Positions 24,181 to 31,717 of a DNA stretch of 64,000 nucleotides are shown here, piece after piece. Numbering within the stretch: the stretch's first letter is position 1; every line of letters begins with the position of its first letter. The DNA is from Caulobacterales bacterium. Its GTDB lineage: Bacteria; Pseudomonadota; Alphaproteobacteria; Caulobacterales; Parvularculaceae. A model generated the notes under the pieces. The model was not told where the DNA came from, made no database searches, and saw only the letters and a program-made list of their open reading frames with translations. The position numbers and the translations under genes are program-made. The stretch lies in the NCBI GenBank assembly GCA_020638525.1, contig JACKIL010000003.1, positions 124,001 through 188,000 of the forward strand. The letters run 5' to 3'.

Positions 24181-24656
24181 TCCGGCATGTCCTCCACATT
24201 GAACGCGGCTCTTGCGGCCGCCTGACGCGCAAAGCGCAAGGTGATCGATTTTCGGCGCGCGGCGACGAGCGGGCGCTCCTGCGATTCGCGCACCACCGCG
24301 CCGCCATAAGCGTCGGCGAGAATGAGCCCTTCGGCAGAGGGGAGGAGATCAAGCGGGAAATCGCGCGCCACCGCGAAATAGAAAGCGTCGCAGAAGTCGA
24401 GATAATCCGTCCACTTATTGTCGGCGTCGAAATCCGCCTGACAGGATTTTACTTCGGCGAAGACTAGCCGGCCCTTTCGGTCGATCCCGGCCACATCGGC
24501 GCGCCGTCCGTTGGGCAGACGAAATTCCGCAAGCGGGGCGAGCCCGAGATCAGCGAAGAGACGGAGTACGCCGCGCGTCAGCGCGAGCGTGACATCCGGC
24601 CGGGCGGGAGCAGCGAGACGGCCGACGGTAGCAAGGTCGAGACGGAGGTTCTGCAT
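24177..24656 (-). CDS. mmcB: MmcB-family DNA repair protein (PD-(D/E)XK nuclease-like)
   Basis: The 159 residues match the alphaproteobacterial MmcB family, named for mitomycin C resistance in Caulobacter and reported there as SOS-induced. A nuclease core is visible: GRRADVAGIDRKGRLVFAEVKSC supplies the D...ExK triad (about residues 53-70), and WTDYLDFCDAFYFAVA follows as in other PD-(D/E)XK folds. Its proposed role is repair of crosslinks or other lesions. A GTTC-N7-GTTC LexA-type box spans its start codon. It overlaps the following NTF2-like gene by ATGA. Confidence 0.9.
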   Translation of the reverse strand: MQNLRLDLATVGRLAAPARPDVTLALTRGVLRLFADLGLAPLAEFRLPNGRRADVAGIDRKGRLVFAEVKSCQADFDADNKWTDYLDFCDAFYFAVARDFPLDLLPSAEGLILADAYGGAVVRESQERPLVAARRKSITLRFARQAAARAAFNVEDMPE

Positions 24657-24662
24657 TTGTTC
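24648..24662 (-). promoter_or_regulatory. LexA/SOS box (GTTC-N7-GTTC) over the mmcB start codon
   Basis: GTTC (24648-24651), seven bases, GTTC (24659-24662) exactly match the alphaproteobacterial LexA direct repeat. The mmcB start codon (24654-24656, read on the minus strand) lies inside the spacer. Binding would block transcription at or near the start, suggesting a very short or leaderless mRNA. SOS control of mmcB is reported in Caulobacter. Confidence 0.75.
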
Positions 24663-24726
24663 AGGGAAACGAAAAGCCGCCGCCCCGTCAAGAACGCTTC
24701 ATCGAATTTCGGGAATTTTCCGAAAA

Positions 24727-25047
24727 TCAGCCCTGGAATTCCGGCAGGCGCACGATGAGCCCGTCGAGATCGGCCGTCATGTTGATCTGGCAGGAAAGGC
24801 GCGAATTCTCTTTCGGCTCATGCGCGAAATCGAGCATCGACTCTTCCATGGCCTCGGGCTTGCCCGTCTTTTCGATCCATGCGGCGTCGACATAGACGTG
24901 GCAGGTCGCGCAGGCGCACGCGCCGCCGCAATCGGCGTCGATCCCCGGCACCGAATTGCGCACCGCCGCCTCCATCACGGAAAGGCCGACGTCGGCGTCG
25001 ACGACATGTTCAGCGCCGCTATGTTCGATGAAGGTGATCTTGGGCAT
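24727..25047 (-). CDS. [2Fe-2S] ferredoxin, adrenodoxin/putidaredoxin type
   Basis: A 106-residue electron carrier. Cluster cysteines fit CX5CX2C...C: Cys40, Cys46 and Cys49 in DADCGGACACATCHVY and Cys86 in RLSCQI. The context PKITFIEHSGAEHVVDADVGLSVMEAAVRNSVPGI and the C-terminal GLIVRLPEFQ are typical of P450-linked and Isc-type ferredoxins. The adjacent upstream gene on the same strand is a matching FAD reductase, so the two should form an NAD(P)H-to-oxygenase chain. No P450 or oxygenase is present in this window. The start is an ATG two codons inside a TTG-initiated frame. Confidence 0.94.
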   Translation of the reverse strand: MPKITFIEHSGAEHVVDADVGLSVMEAAVRNSVPGIDADCGGACACATCHVYVDAAWIEKTGKPEAMEESMLDFAHEPKENSRLSCQINMTADLDGLIVRLPEFQG

Positions 25048-25091
25048 GCGCAATTTCTCTGTTGCAGGAGGCTTTGAGGCCGAAATGATGC

Positions 25092-26309
25092 TCAGGAAAG
25101 CAGGGATTTAAGGTCTGCTGCGGAATCGGCAAGGATTTTCGGGTCCGGCGTTGATTTCGCCGCAATGAGCTTCTTGCCGATGAGGAAGGACGGCGGGTCG
25201 TTCATGGTGTCGACCGCCAGAAGGCGTCCCTCTTTCAGATACCAGACGGCGAGCTTGCGCTCGCCTGGCGCGCCCCGCACGACGCGCGCGTCAGCGCCCT
25301 CGCTGATGCCCGCCGTCTGCAGCTTCACGTCATACTGGTCTGACCAGAACCACGGCACCGTGTCGTAGACCATGTCGCCGCCCGCCATATTCACGGCGGC
25401 GGCCTTGCCCTGCTCGATGGCGTTCGGCACGGATTCGAGCCGCATCCGGCGGCCATAGAGAGCCGATGGGTGGTTCGTCACATCGCCCGCGGCCCAGATC
25501 GCCGGGTCCTCCGTGCGCGCGTGATCGTCGACCCAGACGCCGTTTTCGACCTTGAGACCAGCCGCTTCCGCAAGCCCGGTCTCGGGCGCGGCACCGACGC
25601 CGACGAGCACCGCGCCGCAAGGGATCGTTTCGCCATCCTTCAGGACCGCGGCCCTGACGCGCCCCTCGCCTTCAAAGCCTGCGACCATCGCCCCGATGCG
25701 CAGGTCGACGCCCGCGCTGCGGTGAAGGTCGGCGTAGAAGGCTGAGACTTCCGGCCCCGCGACGCGCTGGAGCGGACGCTCCATCGCTTCGAGCACGGTG
25801 ACGGGAAGCCCCGCCTTGCGCGCGACCGCCGCGACCTCAAGCCCGATATAGCCGGCGCCCACGATGACGATCCGCTCGCCGGATTTCAACACCGGGCCCA
25901 GCGCGTCACTGTCTGCAATCGAGCGGAGATAGTGGATGCCGGCGAGTTCGGCGCCCGGCGCCTTGAGCTTGCGCGGCGGCGCGCCTGTCGCAATGAGGAG
26001 CTTGTCGTAAGAGAGCGCCTCGCCGCCTTCGAGCGTCACGGTCTTGGCCGCGCGATCGATCGCCGACGCGCGCACGCCGAGGCGCAGGTCGATCGAGTGT
26101 TTCTCGTAAAATTCGACAGGCTTCAGATAGAGGCGCGATTTTTCGAGCGCGCCTTGCAGATAGGCCTTTGAGAGCGGCGGGCGCTGATAGGGAGGTTCGG
26201 TTTCGGCGCCGATCATCGTGATCGCGCCATCGAATTTTTCCACCCTGAGGCTCGCTGCGGCCTGCGCGCCAGCCTGGCCCGCCCCGATAATGACAACTCT
26301 CTCGGTCAA
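25092..26309 (-). CDS. Ferredoxin reductase (FAD/NAD-dependent, rhodocoxin/putidaredoxin reductase type)
   Basis: Passes electrons from NAD(P)H to the neighbouring ferredoxin. The 405 residues have two Rossmann motifs, VVIIGAGQAGAQAAASL (about 5-21, FAD) and IVIVGAGYIGLEVAAVARKAG (about 147-167, NAD), plus EPPYQRPPLSKAYL and the FAD-binding IWAAGDVTNHPSALYG. A C-terminal dimer/reductase domain (WFWSDQYDVKLQTAG) completes the family pattern. It is 44 bp upstream of the ferredoxin gene, so one transcript is likely. Its partner oxygenase must be encoded elsewhere. Confidence 0.93.
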   Translation of the reverse strand: MTERVVIIGAGQAGAQAAASLRVEKFDGAITMIGAETEPPYQRPPLSKAYLQGALEKSRLYLKPVEFYEKHSIDLRLGVRASAIDRAAKTVTLEGGEALSYDKLLIATGAPPRKLKAPGAELAGIHYLRSIADSDALGPVLKSGERIVIVGAGYIGLEVAAVARKAGLPVTVLEAMERPLQRVAGPEVSAFYADLHRSAGVDLRIGAMVAGFEGEGRVRAAVLKDGETIPCGAVLVGVGAAPETGLAEAAGLKVENGVWVDDHARTEDPAIWAAGDVTNHPSALYGRRMRLESVPNAIEQGKAAAVNMAGGDMVYDTVPWFWSDQYDVKLQTAGISEGADARVVRGAPGERKLAVWYLKEGRLLAVDTMNDPPSFLIGKKLIAAKSTPDPKILADSAADLKSLLS

Positions 26310-26434
26310 ATTCGTCCCCGTTCAAAGGGTTACTCGGTATGAAATTATCGAGGGCCCCGTCAACTACTGCAACGTGTAGGGGCTATCGCGGCGATGGCCG
26401 CACGCCTTATGATTCCGCCTCTGAGACGAGGATT

Positions 26435-26926
26435 ATGAAGCCGATCTCGATACCTTTGGCAGATGCTGCTGCGACCGCGCGCCTTGGCGAGGCGCTGGCG
26501 CCTGTTCTTCGCGCGGGCGATATCGTCTGCCTCTCCGGGCCTCTCGGCGCGGGAAAAACGACGCTCGCACGCGGCCTCATCGCGGCGGCGACCGGCGAGA
26601 AGGAAGCGCCGAGCCCCACTTTCGCGCTTGTCGAAACCTATGAAGGCGCGGCGGCGCCGATCTCCCATTTCGATCTCTATCGCCTCGAAAAACCCGACGA
26701 CGCCTGGGAGCTTGGTCTCGAAGACGCCTTCGACAATGCGATCAGCATCATCGAGTGGCCGGAGCGCATAGAGCAGATCATTCCCGCCGACGCGCTCATC
26801 ATCCGGCTTGATCATCACGGCGGCGCGCGGCACGCCGTCATTGTCGGCGCCGGCGCCTGGGAAGCGCGTCTCGCCGCCGCTGGAATTTCCGCCCTCGCGG
26901 AGGGCAGCAAGAAGGATGCTGAATGA
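26435..26926 (+). CDS. tsaE: tRNA threonylcarbamoyladenosine ATPase TsaE
   Basis: Needed with TsaB, TsaC and TsaD for the t6A37 modification of tRNA. The 163 residues have the Walker A motif GPLGAGKTTLARGLI (about 37-51), PSPTFALVETYEG, the characteristic HFDLYRLEKPDD..LGLEDAFD, and ISIIEWPERI. The internal ATG with GAGG upstream was chosen; the frame is open for 32 more codons of unconserved sequence. Its stop overlaps the next gene by 4 bp. It is the first gene of a compact five-gene unit. Confidence 0.95.
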   Translation: MKPISIPLADAAATARLGEALAPVLRAGDIVCLSGPLGAGKTTLARGLIAAATGEKEAPSPTFALVETYEGAAAPISHFDLYRLEKPDDAWELGLEDAFDNAISIIEWPERIEQIIPADALIIRLDHHGGARHAVIVGAGAWEARLAAAGISALAEGSKKDAE

Positions 26927-28020
26927 GTTCGCCCGCCCGCGCTGAAGACCGCAAGCAAGACCGCGCCGACTTTTTATCCGCCGCCGGCTGGAGCGACGCT
27001 GAAGCGCGCGCGCTTGCAGGCGACGCCTCGACACGCAGCTATGAGCGATTGACGCTCGGCGCCCGCAACGCACTTTTGATGAACGCGCCCCCCGCCGCCG
27101 AGACCGCCGCCTGCCCCCCGAAAGCAACGCCGGAAGAGCGGCGCGCGCTCGGCTACAATGCAATGGCGCGCCTTGCAGGACCGAACCTTCACGCCTTCAC
27201 GGCTGTCGCCGGCGTGTTGCGCGGCGCCGGCCTTTCCGCGCCCGAGATCTATGCGGCCGACGCCAGACGCGGCTTTGCGCTGATCGAAGACCTTGGCGAC
27301 GATCTCTTCGCGCGCGCCATTCCGAAAGGCGCCGATGAAAAGACGCTCTATTCGGCGGCGATCGACGCGCTCCTTGCGCTCCACGCAGCGCGCCCCGCCG
27401 CGCCTGCGGGCGATCAGTACACGATGCTTTCCTATGACCGCACGGCGCTTGAGGCGGAAGTCGGCCTTCTTTCCGAATGGTACTGGCCGCTGCGCCTCGG
27501 CGGGCCCGCGCCCTCAAGCCTTGAAGCGGCGTATTACGCCGCCTGGGCGCCCGTGCTTTCCGGATTGTCGGAGCCCAATGCGATCATCCTGCGCGACTTC
27601 CATGCGGAGAACCTCCTCTGGCTGCCGGGTCGCGCCGGAGCCAAGCGCGTCGGCATCATCGACTTTCAGGACGGGCTTCTCGGCTCGCGCGCCTATGATC
27701 TCGTCTCGCTGCTCGAAGATGCGCGCCGCGATGTTAGCCTGCCGCTCGCTGAAGCGATGATCGAGCGCTATGTCGAAGGCGCGCGAAAGCAGGAAGGCTT
27801 CGACGAAGAAGCGTTCCGGCGCGATTACGCCATTCTCGCAGCGCAGCGTAACGCCAAGATCCTCGGCATTTTCGCGCGCCTTGTGAAACGCGATAACAAG
27901 CCGCGCTATCTCGACTTCACGCCGCGCGTCGAAGACCATTTCCGCCGCGACCTTGCGCGGCCCGAACTTGCGCCCGTGCGCGCCTTCATCGCCGCACACC
28001 TGCCGGACCTCGCATCGTGA
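26923..28020 (+). CDS. amgK: Anomeric MurNAc/GlcNAc kinase-type phosphotransferase
   Basis: An aminoglycoside-phosphotransferase-fold sugar kinase of 365 residues. The N-lobe has GDASTRSYERL and ALLMNAPP; the nucleotide-binding LIEDLGDDLF, catalytic LRDFHAENLLWL (about 222-233) and metal-binding IIDFQDGLLGSRAYDLVSLLEDA (about 245-267) follow. In Pseudomonas and Caulobacter, AmgK phosphorylates anhydromuropeptide-derived MurNAc at C1 and MurU then makes UDP-MurNAc, bypassing fosfomycin-sensitive steps. The next gene is a MurU-type nucleotidyltransferase, which supports this assignment. It overlaps its neighbours on both sides by 4 bp. Confidence 0.88.
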   Translation: MSSPARAEDRKQDRADFLSAAGWSDAEARALAGDASTRSYERLTLGARNALLMNAPPAAETAACPPKATPEERRALGYNAMARLAGPNLHAFTAVAGVLRGAGLSAPEIYAADARRGFALIEDLGDDLFARAIPKGADEKTLYSAAIDALLALHAARPAAPAGDQYTMLSYDRTALEAEVGLLSEWYWPLRLGGPAPSSLEAAYYAAWAPVLSGLSEPNAIILRDFHAENLLWLPGRAGAKRVGIIDFQDGLLGSRAYDLVSLLEDARRDVSLPLAEAMIERYVEGARKQEGFDEEAFRRDYAILAAQRNAKILGIFARLVKRDNKPRYLDFTPRVEDHFRRDLARPELAPVRAFIAAHLPDLAS

Positions 28021-28748
28021 CGAAAAGCGCCCTGCCCGAAACCGCCATGGTGCTCGCCGCCGGCCTCGGCAAGCGGATGCGTCCGTTGACGGATCATCGC
28101 CCGAAGCCGCTCGTCGAAGTCGCGGGCAAGCCGCTCATCGACTATACGCTCGACCGCTTCGCGGCGGCGGGCGTTCGCCGAGCCGTCGTCAACGTTCACT
28201 ATTTCGCGGACATGATGGAGGCGCACCTTGCGGAGCGCACGGCGCCCGAAATCACGATCTCGGATGAGCGCGGCCTGCTGCTTGAGACCGGCGGGGGCCT
28301 GAAGAAAGCCGCTCCTCTTCTCGGAGATGCGCCGATCTTCTGCTCCAACACCGACGCCATCCTTCTCGACGATGGCGCGGGCGAGGCTTGCGCCAATCTC
28401 GCGGCGCAGTGGCGCGAGGACGATATGGATGCGCTCCTTCTTCTCGTCTCGCCGGAGCAAGCGAGCGGTTATGAAGGAAAGGGCGATTTCGACATGGGCG
28501 ACGACGCGCGCATCGCCTTCCGCAGCGGCGAGAGCGCCTCTTACATTTATACGGGCCTGCAAATTCTCTCGCCGCGCCTCCTCGAAGGCGCGCCGGAAGG
28601 CCCCTTTTCGACGCGGCTTCTCTGGGACAAGGCGCTCGCCGAAGGCAGGCTCTATGGCGCCGTGCATGACGGCTTCTGGATGCATGTCGGCGACCCGGAG
28701 GGCCTGAAGCTCGCCGAGGCGCGCCTCGCCGCGCGCAAGGGCGCATGA
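28017..28748 (+). CDS. murU: MurNAc-1-phosphate uridylyltransferase-type nucleotidyltransferase
   Basis: A 243-residue sugar nucleotidyltransferase: AMVLAAGLGKRMRPLTDHRPKPLVEVAGKPLI (about 10-41) is the complete NTP-binding signature, with TGGGLKKAAPLLGDAPIFCSNTDAI (metal-binding Asp) and WMHVGDPEGLKLAEARL at the C-terminus. With AmgK it would return recycled MurNAc to UDP-MurNAc. The initiation codon is GTG, overlapping the amgK TGA. The family also includes mannose-1-phosphate guanylyltransferases, so the substrate rests on context. Confidence 0.88.
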   Translation: MTKSALPETAMVLAAGLGKRMRPLTDHRPKPLVEVAGKPLIDYTLDRFAAAGVRRAVVNVHYFADMMEAHLAERTAPEITISDERGLLLETGGGLKKAAPLLGDAPIFCSNTDAILLDDGAGEACANLAAQWREDDMDALLLLVSPEQASGYEGKGDFDMGDDARIAFRSGESASYIYTGLQILSPRLLEGAPEGPFSTRLLWDKALAEGRLYGAVHDGFWMHVGDPEGLKLAEARLAARKGA

Positions 28749-31717
28749 GCGCGAAGCGCGACAACCCTGATATTTTCGCGTGCGAAGCCCCGCGCTTCTA
28801 TTCGATTGAGCCGGGACGGCCCTTCCTCGCCGACCTTGCGCAAAATCTCGCCGATGCCGCAGGTGACGACCCGCTTTCGCTCGCCGATGTTGAAATCTTT
28901 CTGCCGACGCGGCGCGCGGTGCGCGCGCTTCGCGAAGCTTTCGTCTCCGTCGCCCGTCAGGGAAAAGCGAGCCTTCTTCCGCGCATTCGCCCGCTTGGCG
29001 ATATCGATGAAGACGAATTCGCGCTCGACGAAGAGGCGGGCGACGACGCCATCGATCTGCCGCCTGCAATTTCAAGCCTTGAACGCCGCCTCGTCCTCGC
29101 GCGTCTTGTCGCCGCCGCCGATCGCGCCTTCGCGGGGCAGGAGAACTGGCCCGCCGCGCTCGCCGCCGCCAAGGAACTCGCCGCGCTTCTCGATTCATTC
29201 TACGCGGAAGAAGTCGACTTTTCCGTTCTGCAAACGCTGGCGCCGGCGCAGCACGCCGCGCATTGGGAGCGTTCGCTGAGCTTTCTCAAGATCGCGACCG
29301 AGATGTGGCCTGCCTATCTCGACGCTGCAGGACGCATGGACCCGTCGGCGCGGCGCGCGAAGCTCATCGATCTGCAGACGGAGCGTCTTCAGAAGCTGCA
29401 GCCGGAAACGCCCGTCATCATCGCCGGCACGACGGGGAGCGCGCCCGCTGTCGCGCGGTTGATGGGCGTCGCCTCGCGTCTTCCCAAGGGCGCCGTCATC
29501 CTCCCCGGCCTCGACCGCGCGCTCGCGCGCGACGAAAAGGCGTGGGCCGCCATCGCCGATGAAGACGCGCACCCGCAAGCGGGCCTCAAAGCGCTTCTCG
29601 AAAAGCTGAAGATCGATCCCGGCGATGTTCGTGCATGGCCTGTCGGCGGCGCCTCGCCCCGCAGCGCGCTGCTCTCGCTCGCCTTGAGGCCCGCAAGCGC
29701 GACCGATGACTGGCGCGAAATGGTGGCCAATGCGCGTGCTGCAGACCCCGGCCTCAAAAGCGCAAGCGAAGGCTTCTCCCTCATCACCGCGCCGGACGAA
29801 GAATCCGAAGCCAATGCGACCGCGCTTATGCTGCGCGAAGCGCTTGAAACGCCGGGTCGCACCGCCATGCTGGTGACGCCCGACCGGAACCTTTCGCGCC
29901 GCGTCGCCGCGAAAATGCGGCGCTGGGACGTCGCTGTCGATGACTCGGCGGGAATTCCCTTCGCCAATAGTCCGTGCGGGACTTATTTGCGCCTCGCCTC
30001 TGTCTGGATGGCGTCGCCAAGCGATCCCGCAGCGGCGATTGCGCTCGCCCAGCACCCGCTCGCGGGCTTTGGCCTTGACGACCGCTCGCGGCGGCGCGCG
30101 CTCGCCGCCTTTAATGAAGCCGCGCGCGGCCTCGCGCCGAAGCCGACAGTGAATGGATTGCGGGAGAAGATAACGCAGTCGCACTGCGCCGAAACCGCCG
30201 AACCGATTGCAGCGGCGCTTGAGCGCGCTTGCGCGCATTCGCCCGAAAGCGCGAAAGCCTCTTTCGCCGCACACCTCTCCGCGCTCATTCGCATCGCTGA
30301 AGACATTGCATCGAACAACGAAGAAGCCGGCGCCGAGCGCCTGTGGCGCGGCGAAGATGGCGAAGCGGGCGCGATGCTCCTCTCCGACCTCAGCGCGATG
30401 GCGGAAACGCTCGGCGAAATTTCCGCAAATGATTTCGTGCCCGCCTTCGCTCAGATGATTGCGGGCGCCGCCGTGCGCCGGCGCGCGCCGGCCCATCCGC
30501 GCTTGTTCATTCTCGGCCCTCTCGAAGCGCGGCTGCAATCGGCTGATCTCGTCATTCTGGGCGGGCTCAATGAGGGCGTGTGGCCGGGCGATGCGGGGAG
30601 CGACCCGTTTCTGTCGCGCCCGATGCGCAAGGAAATCGGCCTGCCATCGCTTGAGCGGCGCATCGGCCTCGCCGCGCACGACTTCGCGCAGCTCGCCTCA
30701 GCGAAAACCGTCGCCCTCACGCGGCCCGCGCGCACCGGCGGCGCGCCCGCAAAACCCTCGCGATGGATCGTCCGTCTACGCAATATTCTCGATGGTGCGG
30801 AAGCGCTGACACCGCTCGACGCCTCGGCGTGCTTTGATGCATGGATGGCTGCGCTCGACGCGCCTGCGCCGGGCCTAGTCCGTGTGAGCGCGCCTGCGCC
30901 GCGCCCGCCCGTCGCGGCGCGCCCGCGCAAGCTTTCTGTTACGCGGATCGAAAAATGGCTGCGCGATCCCTACAGCATTTTCGGGCGATACGTTCTGCGC
31001 CTTCGCAAGCTCGACGCCTTGAATGATCCCTTCGGAGCAAACCATCTCGGCTCGCTGCTTCACAAAACATTCGAAGAATATGCGCGAGCGGGCGGCGATC
31101 TTCGCGGAATCTTCGCGCGCCACGCGCCGGAATTCGGCTATGGCCCGGGCGAAGACGCCTTCTTCGCGCCCAGCGTTTCCGCAACGCTCGACTGGTTCGA
31201 GGAATTCCACGCCGAACGGCTGACGCTTGGCGCGCCAATCATCCTCGAAGGCGAAGGCGAAACCACCTTCGATGCGCCCTATGAACCCTTCACGCTCACC
31301 GCGCGCGCCGACAGGATCGACCTCACCAATCACGGCAAGGCTGCGATCTTCGATTACAAGTCGAAGACGATCCCCTCGAAAAAGCAGATCGCGCTCTTCC
31401 GCGTGCAATTACCGCTGACGGCCTTCATCGTCGCAGAGGGCGGCTTCGAAAAGCTCGGCCAGCGAGAGATCGAAGAGTTCCATTACATCCGCGCGCTCGC
31501 CAGAAAAGGCAAAGACGACGAAATCGGCGAGCGCGGCGCGGAAGCGCAAAAGGTCATGGAGGAGACCGCGAAAGGCCTCAAGGAATGGGTCGCCGCCTTC
31601 GATAATCCGGACACGCCTTATCTCTCGCAGCCACGCGCCGAATTTGTCGACGATTACGGCGACTATGACCTTCTCGCCCGCAGGCGCGAATGGGCGAGCA
31701 GCGGGGGCGACACATGA
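28745..31717 (+). CDS. addB: Double-strand-break repair protein AddB (alphaproteobacterial type)
   Basis: The 990-residue subunit of the AddAB helicase-nuclease that resects DNA ends for RecA and recognises Chi-like sites. The N-terminal part is the inactivated helicase core (ADVEIFLPTRRAVRALREAF). The centre contains LGGLNEGVWPGDAGSDPFLSRPMRKEIGLPS, typical of AddB. The C-terminal RecB-like nuclease has LTARADRIDLTNHGKAAIFDYKSK, giving the D...DYK catalytic residues near 870. It overlaps murU and addA by ATGA on each side, so the pair is made in equal amounts. Confidence 0.96.
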   Translation: MSAKRDNPDIFACEAPRFYSIEPGRPFLADLAQNLADAAGDDPLSLADVEIFLPTRRAVRALREAFVSVARQGKASLLPRIRPLGDIDEDEFALDEEAGDDAIDLPPAISSLERRLVLARLVAAADRAFAGQENWPAALAAAKELAALLDSFYAEEVDFSVLQTLAPAQHAAHWERSLSFLKIATEMWPAYLDAAGRMDPSARRAKLIDLQTERLQKLQPETPVIIAGTTGSAPAVARLMGVASRLPKGAVILPGLDRALARDEKAWAAIADEDAHPQAGLKALLEKLKIDPGDVRAWPVGGASPRSALLSLALRPASATDDWREMVANARAADPGLKSASEGFSLITAPDEESEANATALMLREALETPGRTAMLVTPDRNLSRRVAAKMRRWDVAVDDSAGIPFANSPCGTYLRLASVWMASPSDPAAAIALAQHPLAGFGLDDRSRRRALAAFNEAARGLAPKPTVNGLREKITQSHCAETAEPIAAALERACAHSPESAKASFAAHLSALIRIAEDIASNNEEAGAERLWRGEDGEAGAMLLSDLSAMAETLGEISANDFVPAFAQMIAGAAVRRRAPAHPRLFILGPLEARLQSADLVILGGLNEGVWPGDAGSDPFLSRPMRKEIGLPSLERRIGLAAHDFAQLASAKTVALTRPARTGGAPAKPSRWIVRLRNILDGAEALTPLDASACFDAWMAALDAPAPGLVRVSAPAPRPPVAARPRKLSVTRIEKWLRDPYSIFGRYVLRLRKLDALNDPFGANHLGSLLHKTFEEYARAGGDLRGIFARHAPEFGYGPGEDAFFAPSVSATLDWFEEFHAERLTLGAPIILEGEGETTFDAPYEPFTLTARADRIDLTNHGKAAIFDYKSKTIPSKKQIALFRVQLPLTAFIVAEGGFEKLGQREIEEFHYIRALARKGKDDEIGERGAEAQKVMEETAKGLKEWVAAFDNPDTPYLSQPRAEFVDDYGDYDLLARRREWASSGGDT

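Noticed and set aside
29195..30679. 494-residue minus-strand ORF opposite addB
   Set aside because: Long only because of high GC; no recognisable protein, and addB is coupled to its neighbours.
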